From assembly GCF_000802965.1 (NCBI RefSeq), contig NZ_JSAK01000004.1:1-64000 (forward strand): a stretch of 64,000 bases of DNA, given 5' to 3'. The notes beneath the pieces are model-generated. The model was given only the letters and a program-made list of their open reading frames with translations. It ran no database searches and was not told the DNA's origin. Of this stretch, positions 27,401-36,067 are shown piece after piece. The DNA is from Pseudomonas fluorescens (lineage in GTDB: Bacteria > Pseudomonadota > Gammaproteobacteria > Pseudomonadales > Pseudomonadaceae). Within the stretch, counting starts at the first letter, position 1. The number at the start of each line of letters is the position of its first letter. A program made the translations under genes and the position numbers.

Positions 27401-28441
27401 TCAGGCGGATTGGCGATGACTACGGCGAAACTCGCCAGGTGTCTGGCCATTCCAGCGTTTGAAGGCGCGTTGGAAGGCTTCGGCTGAGGCAAAGCCCAGC
27501 AGGTAGGCGATTTCACCGAATGCCAGTTCGGTATCGCGAATGTAGGTCATGGCCAGGTCGCGTCGTGTGTCGTTGAGAATCGCGCGAAATTGCGTGCCTT
27601 CCTCGGCGAGTTTGCGCCGCAAGGTCCAGGTTGGCAGCTTCAGGCGTGACGCCACTTCTTCCAGGTCGGGTTCCCGGCCACCATTGAGCAATGGCCCCAG
27701 CAACTGAGTGATGCGTTCACGCAGGCTTCGGGTGCGTGTCAGTTGTTCCAGTTCCCGTTCACACAGCTGCAGCAAATGGCGCCAGGTACTCGGGCAGTGC
27801 TCGGGATTTCGTTGAGCGAGGCTGGACAGGCTCAGGCGCAGCTGGTTGTGTTCGCAGCCAAACTGAATCGGGCAGTCGCCCAATGTTTCATAGTCTGCGC
27901 GGTAATCGGGTGCTTCGAACTCGATTTCGATGCGTTCGGCGCGCAGCGGAGCGGGGCTGACACTGGACAGTTGCTGCAACCATCCGGCGATGATCGAGTC
28001 GACCACGAAGCGGTTATAGGTGTTGTAAGGGCTGATGGAGTAAAAGCGCAGCCAGGCGCCCTGAGCGTCTTCGTGAAAGCTCGACTGCCCGCGATAGTTG
28101 GAGCCATACAAGGCTTCAAAACGAATCAGGCAGCGTGCGGCTTCGCGCACGGTCGGCGCCTGGGCGGCGGTGACCCCGGCGAGGCCGGCCTGACTCAAGC
28201 GGCTGAACAGCCCCATGCGCAAGCCGAGCGCCGGGTTCCCGGTCACTTGAATCGCGCTGTGACCCAGGCGCATGTAACGCGGGATCGAGAGTCGTGCACC
28301 CGCTTCGCCGAGACGGGCCGCATCGAGGCCGTATTGGTCCAGCAGCGGTTGCGGATCCACACCGTGACTGCGTACGGCGTCGGCCAGACTATGAACAAAG
28401 CCCACTGACAGATCGCCAAGACGTACCGCAAGGGCTTTCAT
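27401..28441 (-). CDS. AraC family transcriptional regulator (arabinose-binding-like N-domain)
   Basis: 346 residues. The N-terminal about 200 residues match the Arabinose_bd-type domain of OruR/PchR-like regulators (LLDQYGLDAARLGEAGARLSIP, NPALGLRMGLFSRLSQAGLAG). The C-terminal double helix-turn-helix (about 240-340) ends in DTELAFGEIAYLLGFASAEAFQRAFKRWNGQTPGEFR, the AraC signature. It starts 3 bases after the stop of the nitrilase-like gene, so the two form an operon. The divergent intergenic region upstream of that operon carries the 40-base element at 29649-29688, a candidate site for this regulator. Effector unknown. Confidence 0.88.
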   Translation of the reverse strand: MKALAVRLGDLSVGFVHSLADAVRSHGVDPQPLLDQYGLDAARLGEAGARLSIPRYMRLGHSAIQVTGNPALGLRMGLFSRLSQAGLAGVTAAQAPTVREAARCLIRFEALYGSNYRGQSSFHEDAQGAWLRFYSISPYNTYNRFVVDSIIAGWLQQLSSVSPAPLRAERIEIEFEAPDYRADYETLGDCPIQFGCEHNQLRLSLSSLAQRNPEHCPSTWRHLLQLCERELEQLTRTRSLRERITQLLGPLLNGGREPDLEEVASRLKLPTWTLRRKLAEEGTQFRAILNDTRRDLAMTYIRDTELAFGEIAYLLGFASAEAFQRAFKRWNGQTPGEFRRSHRQSA

Positions 28442-28444
28442 TGT

Positions 28445-29575
28445 TTACAACCACAGGTTCAACAGGCGCGCACCACGGGCATTGCCGTCGGCGAACTGCT
28501 GACCGTTACTGTTGAGAAAGCTTTGACCGGCGCTGCCCTGATCCCAGAATTGCCCGCGCAGGAACACGCTCATGCCGGCGGTGGCTTGACTGGCCGGCGT
28601 CAGGGTCGTGAGGGTCAGGCGATGCCAGGCCTGGCCTTCGCTGAGCTCACCGGATTTGATGTTGACGGAAACCGGTGTCGACGAGCCTCGGTAACCGCGC
28701 CACGGTTGTTCCCAGCTGCCGCGACCCGCCACAAACGCCGGAACCGCTACCAGTTGCACATTCTGGTCATCGAGCTTGCGATAGTTTTCCGGATACCAAC
28801 TGTCGCGCCCGATCAACACGCCCAGGCGTCCCGCCGGTGTATCGACCACATTGAGCGAATGCTCGCCGTTGGCCCTGATCGCATTTTGTTCAGCAAAGAC
28901 CGGATACATCTGGCGCTGGGGCTGTCCGATCGGCTGGCCGTGGCGGTTGAACACCACGCTACTGTTGTACAGCGCGCCTCGACCGATTTTCAGAGTGCCG
29001 TCGATGACACTGGGCTCCGGTAACACGATGGAGCCTGCCACCAGCGTGACGTGGAATTCCTTTGCCAGGCCGCCAAACAATGCCTGGTAATCCCTGGCCA
29101 TGGCTTTGGCTTTCATGCGCAGGTGGGCGTCGTCCAGACGGTTGCCGCCCTCGGCGCTGATCAGCGCGCGAACGAATTTCAAAGGGTTGCTTACAGCCAG
29201 CCAGTTCATGGCTTCCTTGAGGGTGGCGGCTTGATACAACTCATCCTTCTCGCCGCTGACCATCAGCCAGGTGCCAACATGTTCCGGCAGAACCACGATG
29301 GTTTTCTCATTCAACAAACCCTGTTCCCGGGCCTTCTGTAGATAGGCCGCGAGCTTGCGGTGCAGGCGTTCGGGGCTTTGGTAGTCGGTAGGAAACAATT
29401 CGGGCTGGATACCAAGCAGGTTGCCGCGATTGGCGGGTGTGCCCTGATCAACGGCGAGACTGATCCGCAAGTCCGAGAGGTAATGGCCCATCGGGCGATC
29501 CGCGGCCCACATGGCATAGGTCGTCAGGGCGGCGATCAGCGCCATGGAGAACGTCAGGTACAAAAGTTTGCGCAT
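28445..29575 (-). CDS. Membrane-anchored nitrilase-superfamily protein lacking catalytic residues
   Basis: 376 residues. One N-terminal membrane helix (residues 5-23) probably anchors a periplasmic or membrane-bound domain. The body follows the carbon-nitrogen hydrolase fold: VVLPEHVG supplies the Glu (E98), and GRLGVLIGRDSWYPENYR aligns with the consensus GxxICYDxxFPE. But the nucleophile position is Gly256 (IGRD instead of ICYD), and the Lys position (usually YRKxHL) reads QRQMYP with Gln222. So it is likely not an amidase; a binding or scaffold role is possible. Forms an operon with the AraC gene. Confidence 0.78.
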   Translation of the reverse strand: MRKLLYLTFSMALIAALTTYAMWAADRPMGHYLSDLRISLAVDQGTPANRGNLLGIQPELFPTDYQSPERLHRKLAAYLQKAREQGLLNEKTIVVLPEHVGTWLMVSGEKDELYQAATLKEAMNWLAVSNPLKFVRALISAEGGNRLDDAHLRMKAKAMARDYQALFGGLAKEFHVTLVAGSIVLPEPSVIDGTLKIGRGALYNSSVVFNRHGQPIGQPQRQMYPVFAEQNAIRANGEHSLNVVDTPAGRLGVLIGRDSWYPENYRKLDDQNVQLVAVPAFVAGRGSWEQPWRGYRGSSTPVSVNIKSGELSEGQAWHRLTLTTLTPASQATAGMSVFLRGQFWDQGSAGQSFLNSNGQQFADGNARGARLLNLWL

Positions 29576-29648
29576 GGGGAAACAGTCAACGGCCGTGTGC
29601 TGGATTCGACGACTAGGGTATGGCCCATGCCGACGCTTGCCAAGGGCC

Positions 29649-29688
29649 GCTGCGCATTTGGATCAATAAGTTGTCAGTTACGGTCATT
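29649..29688 (+). promoter_or_regulatory. 40-base conserved element, copy A
   Basis: Starts GCTGCGCATTTGGATCAATA and continues AGTTGTCAGTTACGGTCATT. It matches 54326-54365 at 38 of 40 positions. TCA triplets at 29663, 29674 and 29684 are spaced about one helical turn, as in AraC-type direct-repeat sites. It lies 73 bases before the nitrilase-like start (minus strand) and 229 before the porin start (plus strand). Confidence 0.7.
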
Positions 29689-29917
29689 TGACGGCCAGCC
29701 AGCGACAACATAAGCCGAATTGTGCTGTTGCCCGTAGGGTCTACAGGCCTACATCCTAAGTTGTGAGCCTTGCCGACAGGCGGTCTTACGTCGCAATTGT
29801 TGCGCGCTTGCGGCCAATCCAAAGCACCTCAAAACCACCCCCAAGGCAGCGTATGGCGCCGCCTTTGAGCTTTCGATAATCGCCTCCGACATCCAGTCCC
29901 CCGTCGCGGAGCGCGCC

Positions 29918-31102
29918 ATGCACAACAATAAGAATTTCACGCATCGTTTTTTACCGGCCTTGATCGCCAGTCTGTCTTCCTTCGGCATGAGCTCCATGGC
30001 CGAGGCCGATATCATGCTGTACGACAAGGACCAGACCACGTTCTCCACCGACGGCTACATCAACGCCTTCTATGTGAACAGCGATGTCGACCGGGCCGGC
30101 GACCAATACGACCGCCGTCAATCAAGGGTGAAAATGGGTTTTCTGCCCAACTATCTCGGCTTCAACATGGGCAAGCAGGTCGATGATCTGAAACTCGGTG
30201 CCCGCGCCTCGTTCTGGGTCACCATCAACGACAGTGAAACCAATGGCACCGACACCGCCATCGATGTGCGCCAGTTCTTCGGCACCGTGGCCAACCCGGA
30301 ATGGGGAGAAGTGCTGATCGGCAAGGACTTCGGCCTGTTCGCCCGTTCCAATATCCTGCTCGATGAGATGCTTGCCGGTTACGGTCAGGTCAGCGATACC
30401 CTGGGGCTGGTGGATGGCGGCGGGGTGTCGTTCGGCAACATCGGCACCGGTTATCCGTACCCGTTCCCGACCTCGCAGATCACCTACCGCACGCCAGTGA
30501 TGGACGGTTTGCGTGTGGCGGTGGGAATCATGGATCCGGTGGACACCAACGACAGCAGCCCGACCGGCAAGGCCTACCAGGAAAACCCGCGCACCGAGAG
30601 CGAGATCACCTATCAGTTCGACCTCGCCGGGGCGAAGATCTACAGCTGGGTCAACGGCAGCTACCAGACCTCGGACAACACCGATTCCACCGTCGACACC
30701 GTCACTTCCAAAGGCGTCGGTTATGGCGTGCAGGCGAAGATGGGCGGCTTGTCCCTGACCGGCTCCGGCTTCCAGGCCAGGGGGATCAATCCGTTTTTCA
30801 CCAACAACGCCGGCGAACCGACCCTGCGCAACGTCGACAGTGACGGCTACCTGTTGCAGGGCTCCTACAAGTTGGGCAAGAACCGCCTGGCTCTGTCCTA
30901 TGGCAAGACCAATGACGATGGCAACGGTGTGGTCGGCAGTGGCGCTGACTACGAGACCCGCGGCATCGCGCTGTTTCATGATGTGAATGACAACCTCAAG
31001 CTGGTGGCCGAGTACAACCAGTTTGAAATCAATGGGCATGACAGCAGTGCGCAGAACGAAGACACCGATACCTTCGCGGTGGGGGCGGTGTTGACCTGGT
31101 AG
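29918..31102 (+). CDS. Outer-membrane porin (general porin, Gram-negative type)
   Basis: 394 residues. An atypical long signal sequence (MHNNKNFTHRFLPALIASLS...AEA) is followed by a beta-barrel: alternating amphipathic strands such as TFSTDGYINAFYVNS, YLGFNMGKQVDDLKLGARASFWV and a terminal strand ending TDTFAVGAVLTW. A C-terminal aromatic residue (Trp) is the outer-membrane insertion signal. A loop with GVSFGNIGTGYPYPFPTSQITYRTP resembles porin_4 (OmpC-like) proteins. Substrate unknown. Divergent from the nitrilase-like/AraC operon and probably co-regulated through the element at 29649. Confidence 0.85.
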   Translation: MHNNKNFTHRFLPALIASLSSFGMSSMAEADIMLYDKDQTTFSTDGYINAFYVNSDVDRAGDQYDRRQSRVKMGFLPNYLGFNMGKQVDDLKLGARASFWVTINDSETNGTDTAIDVRQFFGTVANPEWGEVLIGKDFGLFARSNILLDEMLAGYGQVSDTLGLVDGGGVSFGNIGTGYPYPFPTSQITYRTPVMDGLRVAVGIMDPVDTNDSSPTGKAYQENPRTESEITYQFDLAGAKIYSWVNGSYQTSDNTDSTVDTVTSKGVGYGVQAKMGGLSLTGSGFQARGINPFFTNNAGEPTLRNVDSDGYLLQGSYKLGKNRLALSYGKTNDDGNGVVGSGADYETRGIALFHDVNDNLKLVAEYNQFEINGHDSSAQNEDTDTFAVGAVLTW

Positions 31103-31129
31103 TAAGGCTGATCGGCTGACCCATTCCCA

Positions 31130-31240
31130 GTGGCGAGGGAGTTTGCTCCCGCTGGAGCGCGTAGCGGTCCCGCTGTTGGTCGCGCATCGACCGGTTTTGG
31201 GCCTGCTGCGCACGCCAGCGGGAGCAAGCTCCCTCGCCAC
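31130..31240. repeat. REP-type inverted repeat, GTGGCGAGGGAGC family
   Basis: AGTGGCGAGGGAGTTTGCTC and an inverted partner CGGGAGCAAGCTCCCTCGCC about 65 bases on. Confidence 0.82.
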
Positions 31241-31402
31241 AAAAGCGTGGGCTTGCCTGCGCCTGGCGGCCGGTTTCCAGCTCCCAGCCCGCTCAAACAC
31301 TCTCATCCCATCGAAGCCCCTGACCGATACCCAAGTAGCATACGTCCCGGACCACAGGCTTCGTACACTCGTGCCTCATACACACGCTTGCGGGGGGCGA
31401 CG

Positions 31403-32566
31403 ATGCAGCAGGTCCAGAACGAAGGGATCGTCAGCGCGATGTCCCAGGCCACCGATCCGCAGCAGGTGGCGCAGGAACTGGCGTGTCAGTTACTGCATCC
31501 GCATCTCGGCTTCGTGCTGTTTTTCTGTTCCGCTGAATACGACTTGCAGGCGCTGGGTGGCGCCTTGCAGCAAGGTTTCGGCGGCATACGCCTGGCGGGC
31601 TGCACCAGTGCCGGGGAAATCACTGCGCAGGGTTATGGGCGCAATTGCGTGACGGCGGTGGGGTTTGACCATCGGTACTTTTCCATCGCCCTCGAATTGA
31701 TCGACGAAATGGAGCACTTCAGCCTGATCGACGCACAGCAAATGGTCGAGCGCCTGGTCAACGGCTGTCGCAGCAACACCCTGGCACCGATCAAGGGCAA
31801 CAGCTTTGCCCTGACGTTGCTCGATGGTCTGTCCAGCCGCGAAGAAATGGTCCTCGCCGCCTTGAGTGCGGCGCTGGGCGATATTCCGCATTTCGGCGGC
31901 TCGGCCGGTGACGACAACTACCTGACCCACACCCATGTTTACTTCGACGGCGGGTTTCACAGCGGCGCGGCGGTGGTAGTGCTGGTCAATACCTGGCTGG
32001 ACTTTGAAGTGTTTACCACCCACCACATTCTGCCGCGAGCGGAGAAACTGGTGGTCACCGGCGCCGACAGCGCCTCGCGGCGAGTCTACGAACTCAACGC
32101 CGAACCGGCCGCCGCCGAGTACGCCCGGCACATTGGCGTGCCAGTCTCCGAACTCGACCATCGGATTTTCGCCGCGCACCCCCTGGCGGTGCGGATCAAC
32201 GAGCACTATTACGTGCGCGCCATTCAGCAGGTTCATCCGGACCTGAGCCTGAGTTTCTACTGCGCCGTGGAGAACGGCATTGTCCTCACCGCCATGACCC
32301 CGGGCCCGATCCTGCCGAATCTGCAAAGCCTTTTCGACGGCTTGCAGGAACGGCTCGGCGATCTGTTGCTGACCATTGGTTGTGACTGTTTCCTCAGGCG
32401 ACTGGAGCTGGAAGACGCCGGCAGCCTGGAACAGATCGGCAGTTTTTTGCGCGAACAGCGGGTGATGGGGTTCAACACCTACGGAGAACAGTTCAATGGC
32501 ATGCACATCAACCAGACCTTCACCGGCGTTGCCATTGCCCGTGGCCGTTCCCTTGGACAGCGCTGA
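31403..32566 (+). CDS. nosP: FIST-domain sensor protein (NosP-like, NO sensing)
   Basis: 387 residues from ATG 31403 (MQQVQNEGIVSAMSQATDPQQ), after a GGGGGGCGA stretch. FIST_N (GGIRLAGCTSAGEITAQGY, FGGSAGDDN) and FIST_C (about 230-370, ending INQTFTGVAIAR) are both visible. NosP proteins bind haem and nitric oxide and inhibit the partner kinase NahK in P. aeruginosa. Here too the kinase gene follows at once, overlapping by 71 bases. The order nosP-kinase-erbR mirrors the P. aeruginosa ethanol-oxidation region by recall. Confidence 0.85.
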   Translation: MQQVQNEGIVSAMSQATDPQQVAQELACQLLHPHLGFVLFFCSAEYDLQALGGALQQGFGGIRLAGCTSAGEITAQGYGRNCVTAVGFDHRYFSIALELIDEMEHFSLIDAQQMVERLVNGCRSNTLAPIKGNSFALTLLDGLSSREEMVLAALSAALGDIPHFGGSAGDDNYLTHTHVYFDGGFHSGAAVVVLVNTWLDFEVFTTHHILPRAEKLVVTGADSASRRVYELNAEPAAAEYARHIGVPVSELDHRIFAAHPLAVRINEHYYVRAIQQVHPDLSLSFYCAVENGIVLTAMTPGPILPNLQSLFDGLQERLGDLLLTIGCDCFLRRLELEDAGSLEQIGSFLREQRVMGFNTYGEQFNGMHINQTFTGVAIARGRSLGQR

Positions 32567-35129
32567 ACTGCGGGCGCAAATTGCCGTCCTGCAGCACGAT
32601 AATCAGAAGTTGCAACGCATCAACGCGGCGCTGATCGAACGCATCGAGTCCGGCATCACCCGCGGCAACGATCCGTACGCCGCCTTCCAGCATTCAGTGG
32701 TGCTGGCCGAGCAGGTGCGTGAGCGCACGGATGCCTTGAACCAGGCCATGGCTGAACTCAAGGCGGGCAACCATTTGCTGAGCGAAGCACGCCTGCGCGC
32801 CGAAACCGCCCATCAACACCTGATCGATGCCATCGAGAGTATTTCCGATGCCTTTGTGCTGTTCGATGTCGAGCAACGCATTGTTTTGTTCAACAGCCGC
32901 TTCAAGGCGTTCTGGATAAACAGCCGGGTGCGGATCAACGCTGGCATGCGCTTGTCCGAGGTCAAGCGCTTGATGATGAGCAACGGGCTGTTTACCGAGG
33001 AGTCTCGCGGGCACGCCGACGAAAACCTGCTGTATCGCTTGCAGGACGGACGTTGGCTTCAGGTCAGCGAACGGCCGACCCAGGAGGGTGGGCGAGTGAT
33101 TCTTTTTACCGACATCACCGACCTTAAACTCAGCGAAACCATACGCCGTGAGCAGGCGGTGGCGCAGAAGTCGTACTTGCTGCAACGGGCGGTCGACAAC
33201 TTGTCCCAAGGGGTGGCGATGGTCAACGCTGAGGGCGTTCTTGAACTGTGGAACCGACGCTTCCTGGAGCTCAGTGGCCTGGCACCTGTGGCGGCCCATC
33301 GTCCATTTTCCGAAGTGATCGCCGACAGCGAGTTGACCTTGCTGACCCCGGCCAGTCGCAGCCCGAACGGGCGTCCGCTGCAAGAATGCGAACAGCGTCT
33401 GCACGATGGCCGGGTTTTGGAAATCCGTACCCACCCGTTGCCGGCAGGGGGGTTCGTCAACACCTTCACCGATATCACTGAACGCTACCAGCACGCACAA
33501 GCCCTGAGTGAGAGCGAGCGCTGGATTCGTCTGATCACCGACCATGTGCCGGCGTTGATCGCTTACCTCAATGCGGATCTGGTCTACGAGTTCACCAACA
33601 AAGTCTACGAAGAATGGTACTGCTGGCCGCGCGGCGTGATGCTTGGCCAGAGCCTGCGCGAAGTGCACAGCGAGCAGCATTACCAGCGGCTGGAGTCGTA
33701 CGTGGCCAGAGCGCTGGCCGGGGAGAGCGTGACCTTCGAATTCGCCGAGACCAACGTCAACAATCAGGAGCGCTACATGCTGCGTTCCTACGTACCCAAC
33801 CGTCTGGCCAATGGCGAAGTGGTGGGGATCTTCGTGTTGATCCGCGACATCACCGAGCGCCGGCGTACCGCCGAAGCGCTGCACCAGGCTTATCAAAATC
33901 TCGAACGGCGGGTCCGCGAACGCACCGCCGAATTGACTGACCTCAACGACCAGTTGCTGCGCGAAATCGACGAGCGTCGCCAGGTCGAGTCGCGCTTGCG
34001 TGAGGCCAAGCTGGAAGCGGAACAGGCCAACCTGTCGAAGACCAAGTTTCTCGCTGCGGTCAGTCACGACCTGCTGCAACCCCTGAACGCCGCCCGGTTG
34101 TTCACCAGTGCCTTGTTGGAACGGCGCGAGCCGATTGCCAACGAAAATCTGGTGCGCAATGTCAGCAATTCACTGGAGGACGTGGAAAGTCTGTTGGGCA
34201 CGCTGGTGGATATTTCCAAGCTCGATGCCGGTGTGATCAAGGCCGATGTAGCGCCGTTCGCCTTGAGCGAGCTGCTGGAAAATCTTGCGGTCGAATACAC
34301 CCAGGTGGCGCGCAGCGAAGGCCTGGAATTGCATTTCATTGCGTGTTCGGCACTGGTACGCAGCGACATCCAGTTGCTGGCGCGCATCCTGCGCAATCTG
34401 TTGAGCAACGCCATTCGCTACACCTACAGCGGCCGCGTGGTGCTGGGGTGTCGGCGTCATCAGCAAAGCCTGTCGATAGAGGTTTGGGACAGCGGAATGG
34501 GCATTGCAGAAAATCGTCTTGAAGAAATTTTTCAGGAGTTCAAACGTGGCGACGTGCAACGTCCGGATCAGGATCGTGGGCTAGGCCTGGGCCTGGCGAT
34601 TGTCGAGAAAATTGCCGGCATCCTCGGGCACCGCATTCACGTGCGTTCGTGGCCGGGCAGGGGCTCGATGTTTTCGGTGGAGGTGCCGATCAGCGCCACC
34701 GCCCCCAAACCATTGCCGAACCTGCTGCTGAGTGAACCGATGCTCGAACGGCTGCGCGGCGCGAGGGTCTGGGTGCTGGATAACGATGCGACCATTTGTG
34801 CCGGGATGCGCACGTTGCTGGAAGGCTGGGGCTGCCGCGTGGTGACGGCGCTGTCGGAGGACGACTTGGCGCGGCAAGTGGACAACTTCCATGCCGGCGT
34901 CGATTTGTTGATTGCCGACTATCACCTGGACAACGATCAGAACGGCGTCGATGCCGTCGCGCGGATCAATGCCCGCCGTGCTTGCGCGATTCCGGCCATG
35001 ATGATCACCGCCAACTACAGCAACGAGCTCAAACAGCAGATCCGCGAACTGGGCCATACCCTGATGCACAAACCGGTGCGGCCGATGAAGCTGAAGGCGG
35101 CGATGAGTCATTTGCTCGCCAGGCCTTGA
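32496..35129 (+). CDS. Hybrid sensor histidine kinase (NahK/ErcS'-like)
   Basis: 877 residues. An N-terminal coiled coil (AELRAQIAVLQHDNQKLQRIN) precedes several PAS domains (about 110-230, 235-345 and 350-460; EFTNKVYEEWYCWPRGVMLGQSLREV is in the last). A second coiled coil (LERRVRERTAELTDLNDQLLREIDERR) leads to the HisKA box KFLAAVSHDLLQPLNAARLF with His near residue 523. A HATPase domain (GLGLAIVEKIAG) and a receiver with Asp in LLIADYHLD near residue 808 follow. ATG 32496 has GGAGAA upstream but overlaps nosP; GTG 32541 is the alternative. The equivalent P. putida kinase is called PedS1. Confidence 0.9.
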   Translation: MACTSTRPSPALPLPVAVPLDSAELRAQIAVLQHDNQKLQRINAALIERIESGITRGNDPYAAFQHSVVLAEQVRERTDALNQAMAELKAGNHLLSEARLRAETAHQHLIDAIESISDAFVLFDVEQRIVLFNSRFKAFWINSRVRINAGMRLSEVKRLMMSNGLFTEESRGHADENLLYRLQDGRWLQVSERPTQEGGRVILFTDITDLKLSETIRREQAVAQKSYLLQRAVDNLSQGVAMVNAEGVLELWNRRFLELSGLAPVAAHRPFSEVIADSELTLLTPASRSPNGRPLQECEQRLHDGRVLEIRTHPLPAGGFVNTFTDITERYQHAQALSESERWIRLITDHVPALIAYLNADLVYEFTNKVYEEWYCWPRGVMLGQSLREVHSEQHYQRLESYVARALAGESVTFEFAETNVNNQERYMLRSYVPNRLANGEVVGIFVLIRDITERRRTAEALHQAYQNLERRVRERTAELTDLNDQLLREIDERRQVESRLREAKLEAEQANLSKTKFLAAVSHDLLQPLNAARLFTSALLERREPIANENLVRNVSNSLEDVESLLGTLVDISKLDAGVIKADVAPFALSELLENLAVEYTQVARSEGLELHFIACSALVRSDIQLLARILRNLLSNAIRYTYSGRVVLGCRRHQQSLSIEVWDSGMGIAENRLEEIFQEFKRGDVQRPDQDRGLGLGLAIVEKIAGILGHRIHVRSWPGRGSMFSVEVPISATAPKPLPNLLLSEPMLERLRGARVWVLDNDATICAGMRTLLEGWGCRVVTALSEDDLARQVDNFHAGVDLLIADYHLDNDQNGVDAVARINARRACAIPAMMITANYSNELKQQIRELGHTLMHKPVRPMKLKAAMSHLLARP

Positions 35130-35147
35130 TTTCTCGGGTGTCGGTGC

Positions 35148-35330
35148 TGGCCTCATCGCTGGCAAGCCAGCTCCTACAGTGGATGTGTGATGTCCACAAA
35201 ACCCTGTAGGAGCTGGCTCGCCCGACAATGGATGTGATGTTCACAAAACCCTGTAGGAGCTGGCTCGCCCGACAATGGATGTGCTGTTCACAAATCCCTG
35301 TGGGAGCTGGCTTGCCAGCGATGGGAGCGA
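35148..35330. repeat. 47-bp tandem repeat built from a REP-type element
   Basis: Three consecutive units with period 47: the core CCCTGTAGGAGCTGGCT begins at 35202 and 35249, and a CCCTGTGGGAGCTGGCT variant at 35296. Each is joined by CGACAATGGATGTG and TTCACAAA spacers. An inverted copy (GCTGGCAAGCCAGCTCCTAC) lies at 35158. Located between the convergent kinase and erbR genes. Confidence 0.85.
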
Positions 35331-35345
35331 CGCGGTCTGCCTGTT

Positions 35346-36011
35346 TCAACGCCGCAAATATGACCCGAAATCGATATCCCCGGCACTCAGGATGGCCTGT
35401 ACCCGGTTGTGCACATTGAGCTTGCGCAGGATCGCCGAGACGTGGGCCTTGACTGTGGTCTCGGCGATTTCCAGGGTGTAGGCGATTTGTTTGTTCGATT
35501 CACCCTTGGTCATGCGCTCCAGGACCTGCAATTGTTTGCGGGTCAGGGCCTGGAGCAGTTCCGGCGGGAAGCTCGGGGCATCGTTCATCCGCCGGTGCGT
35601 GCTGCTTTTCGCCGTACGGATAATGTCCGGCGGCAGGTAGACATTGCCATTGAGAATCTGCTGGATCGCCTCGGTCATTTGGGCGCGTGGCGAAGACTTG
35701 GTGATGAAGCCCACCGCGCCGTAGGTGATGGCTTGCAGGACGATTTGCTTGTCCTGCTCGGCAGAGACAATCACCACCGGAATGGTCGGCGCTTCGTTGC
35801 GCAGGTTGATCAGGCCATTGAGCCCATGCATGCCTGGCATGTTCAAGTCGAGCAGGATCAGGTCCAGATCATCGTGTTCCTGGGTCAGTGCCAGGGCGCT
35901 GTCCAGGTCGGCGGTTTCCATCACTTCGCTACCGGCAAAGCCATCGCTGATGACGTTGTGTATGGCTTCGCGAAACAGCGGGTGATCGTCGGCAATCAGA
36001 ATTTTGTACAT
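35346..36011 (-). CDS. agmR: LuxR-family response regulator ErbR/AgmR (PedR1)
   Basis: 221 residues. The receiver domain (1-120) has DDHPLFR and [11 protein letters not shown] with the phosphorylated Asp near residue 54. The C-terminal LuxR helix-turn-helix (155-215) reads [40 protein letters not shown]. Orthologues activate PQQ alcohol dehydrogenase and glycerol/ethanol genes. It is convergent with the hybrid kinase, its likely partner. Motifs at 36704, 40515 and 44045 are candidate binding sites, which is inference. Confidence 0.87.
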   Translation of the reverse strand: MYKILIADDHPLFREAIHNVISDGFAGSEVMETADLDSALALTQEHDDLDLILLDLNMPGMHGLNGLINLRNEAPTIPVVIVSAEQDKQIVLQAITYGAVGFITKSSPRAQMTEAIQQILNGNVYLPPDIIRTAKSSTHRRMNDAPSFPPELLQALTRKQLQVLERMTKGESNKQIAYTLEIAETTVKAHVSAILRKLNVHNRVQAILSAGDIDFGSYLRR

Positions 36012-36067
36012 AGCCTTTCACCTCGTTATTTTGATTATGGTGTGGCAACAACACGCACGCGTAAAGC

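Noticed and set aside
35148..35330. Repeat array considered as CRISPR
   Set aside because: Units are direct 47-base copies including the spacers, which are nearly identical; no cas genes. A tandem REP-derived repeat.
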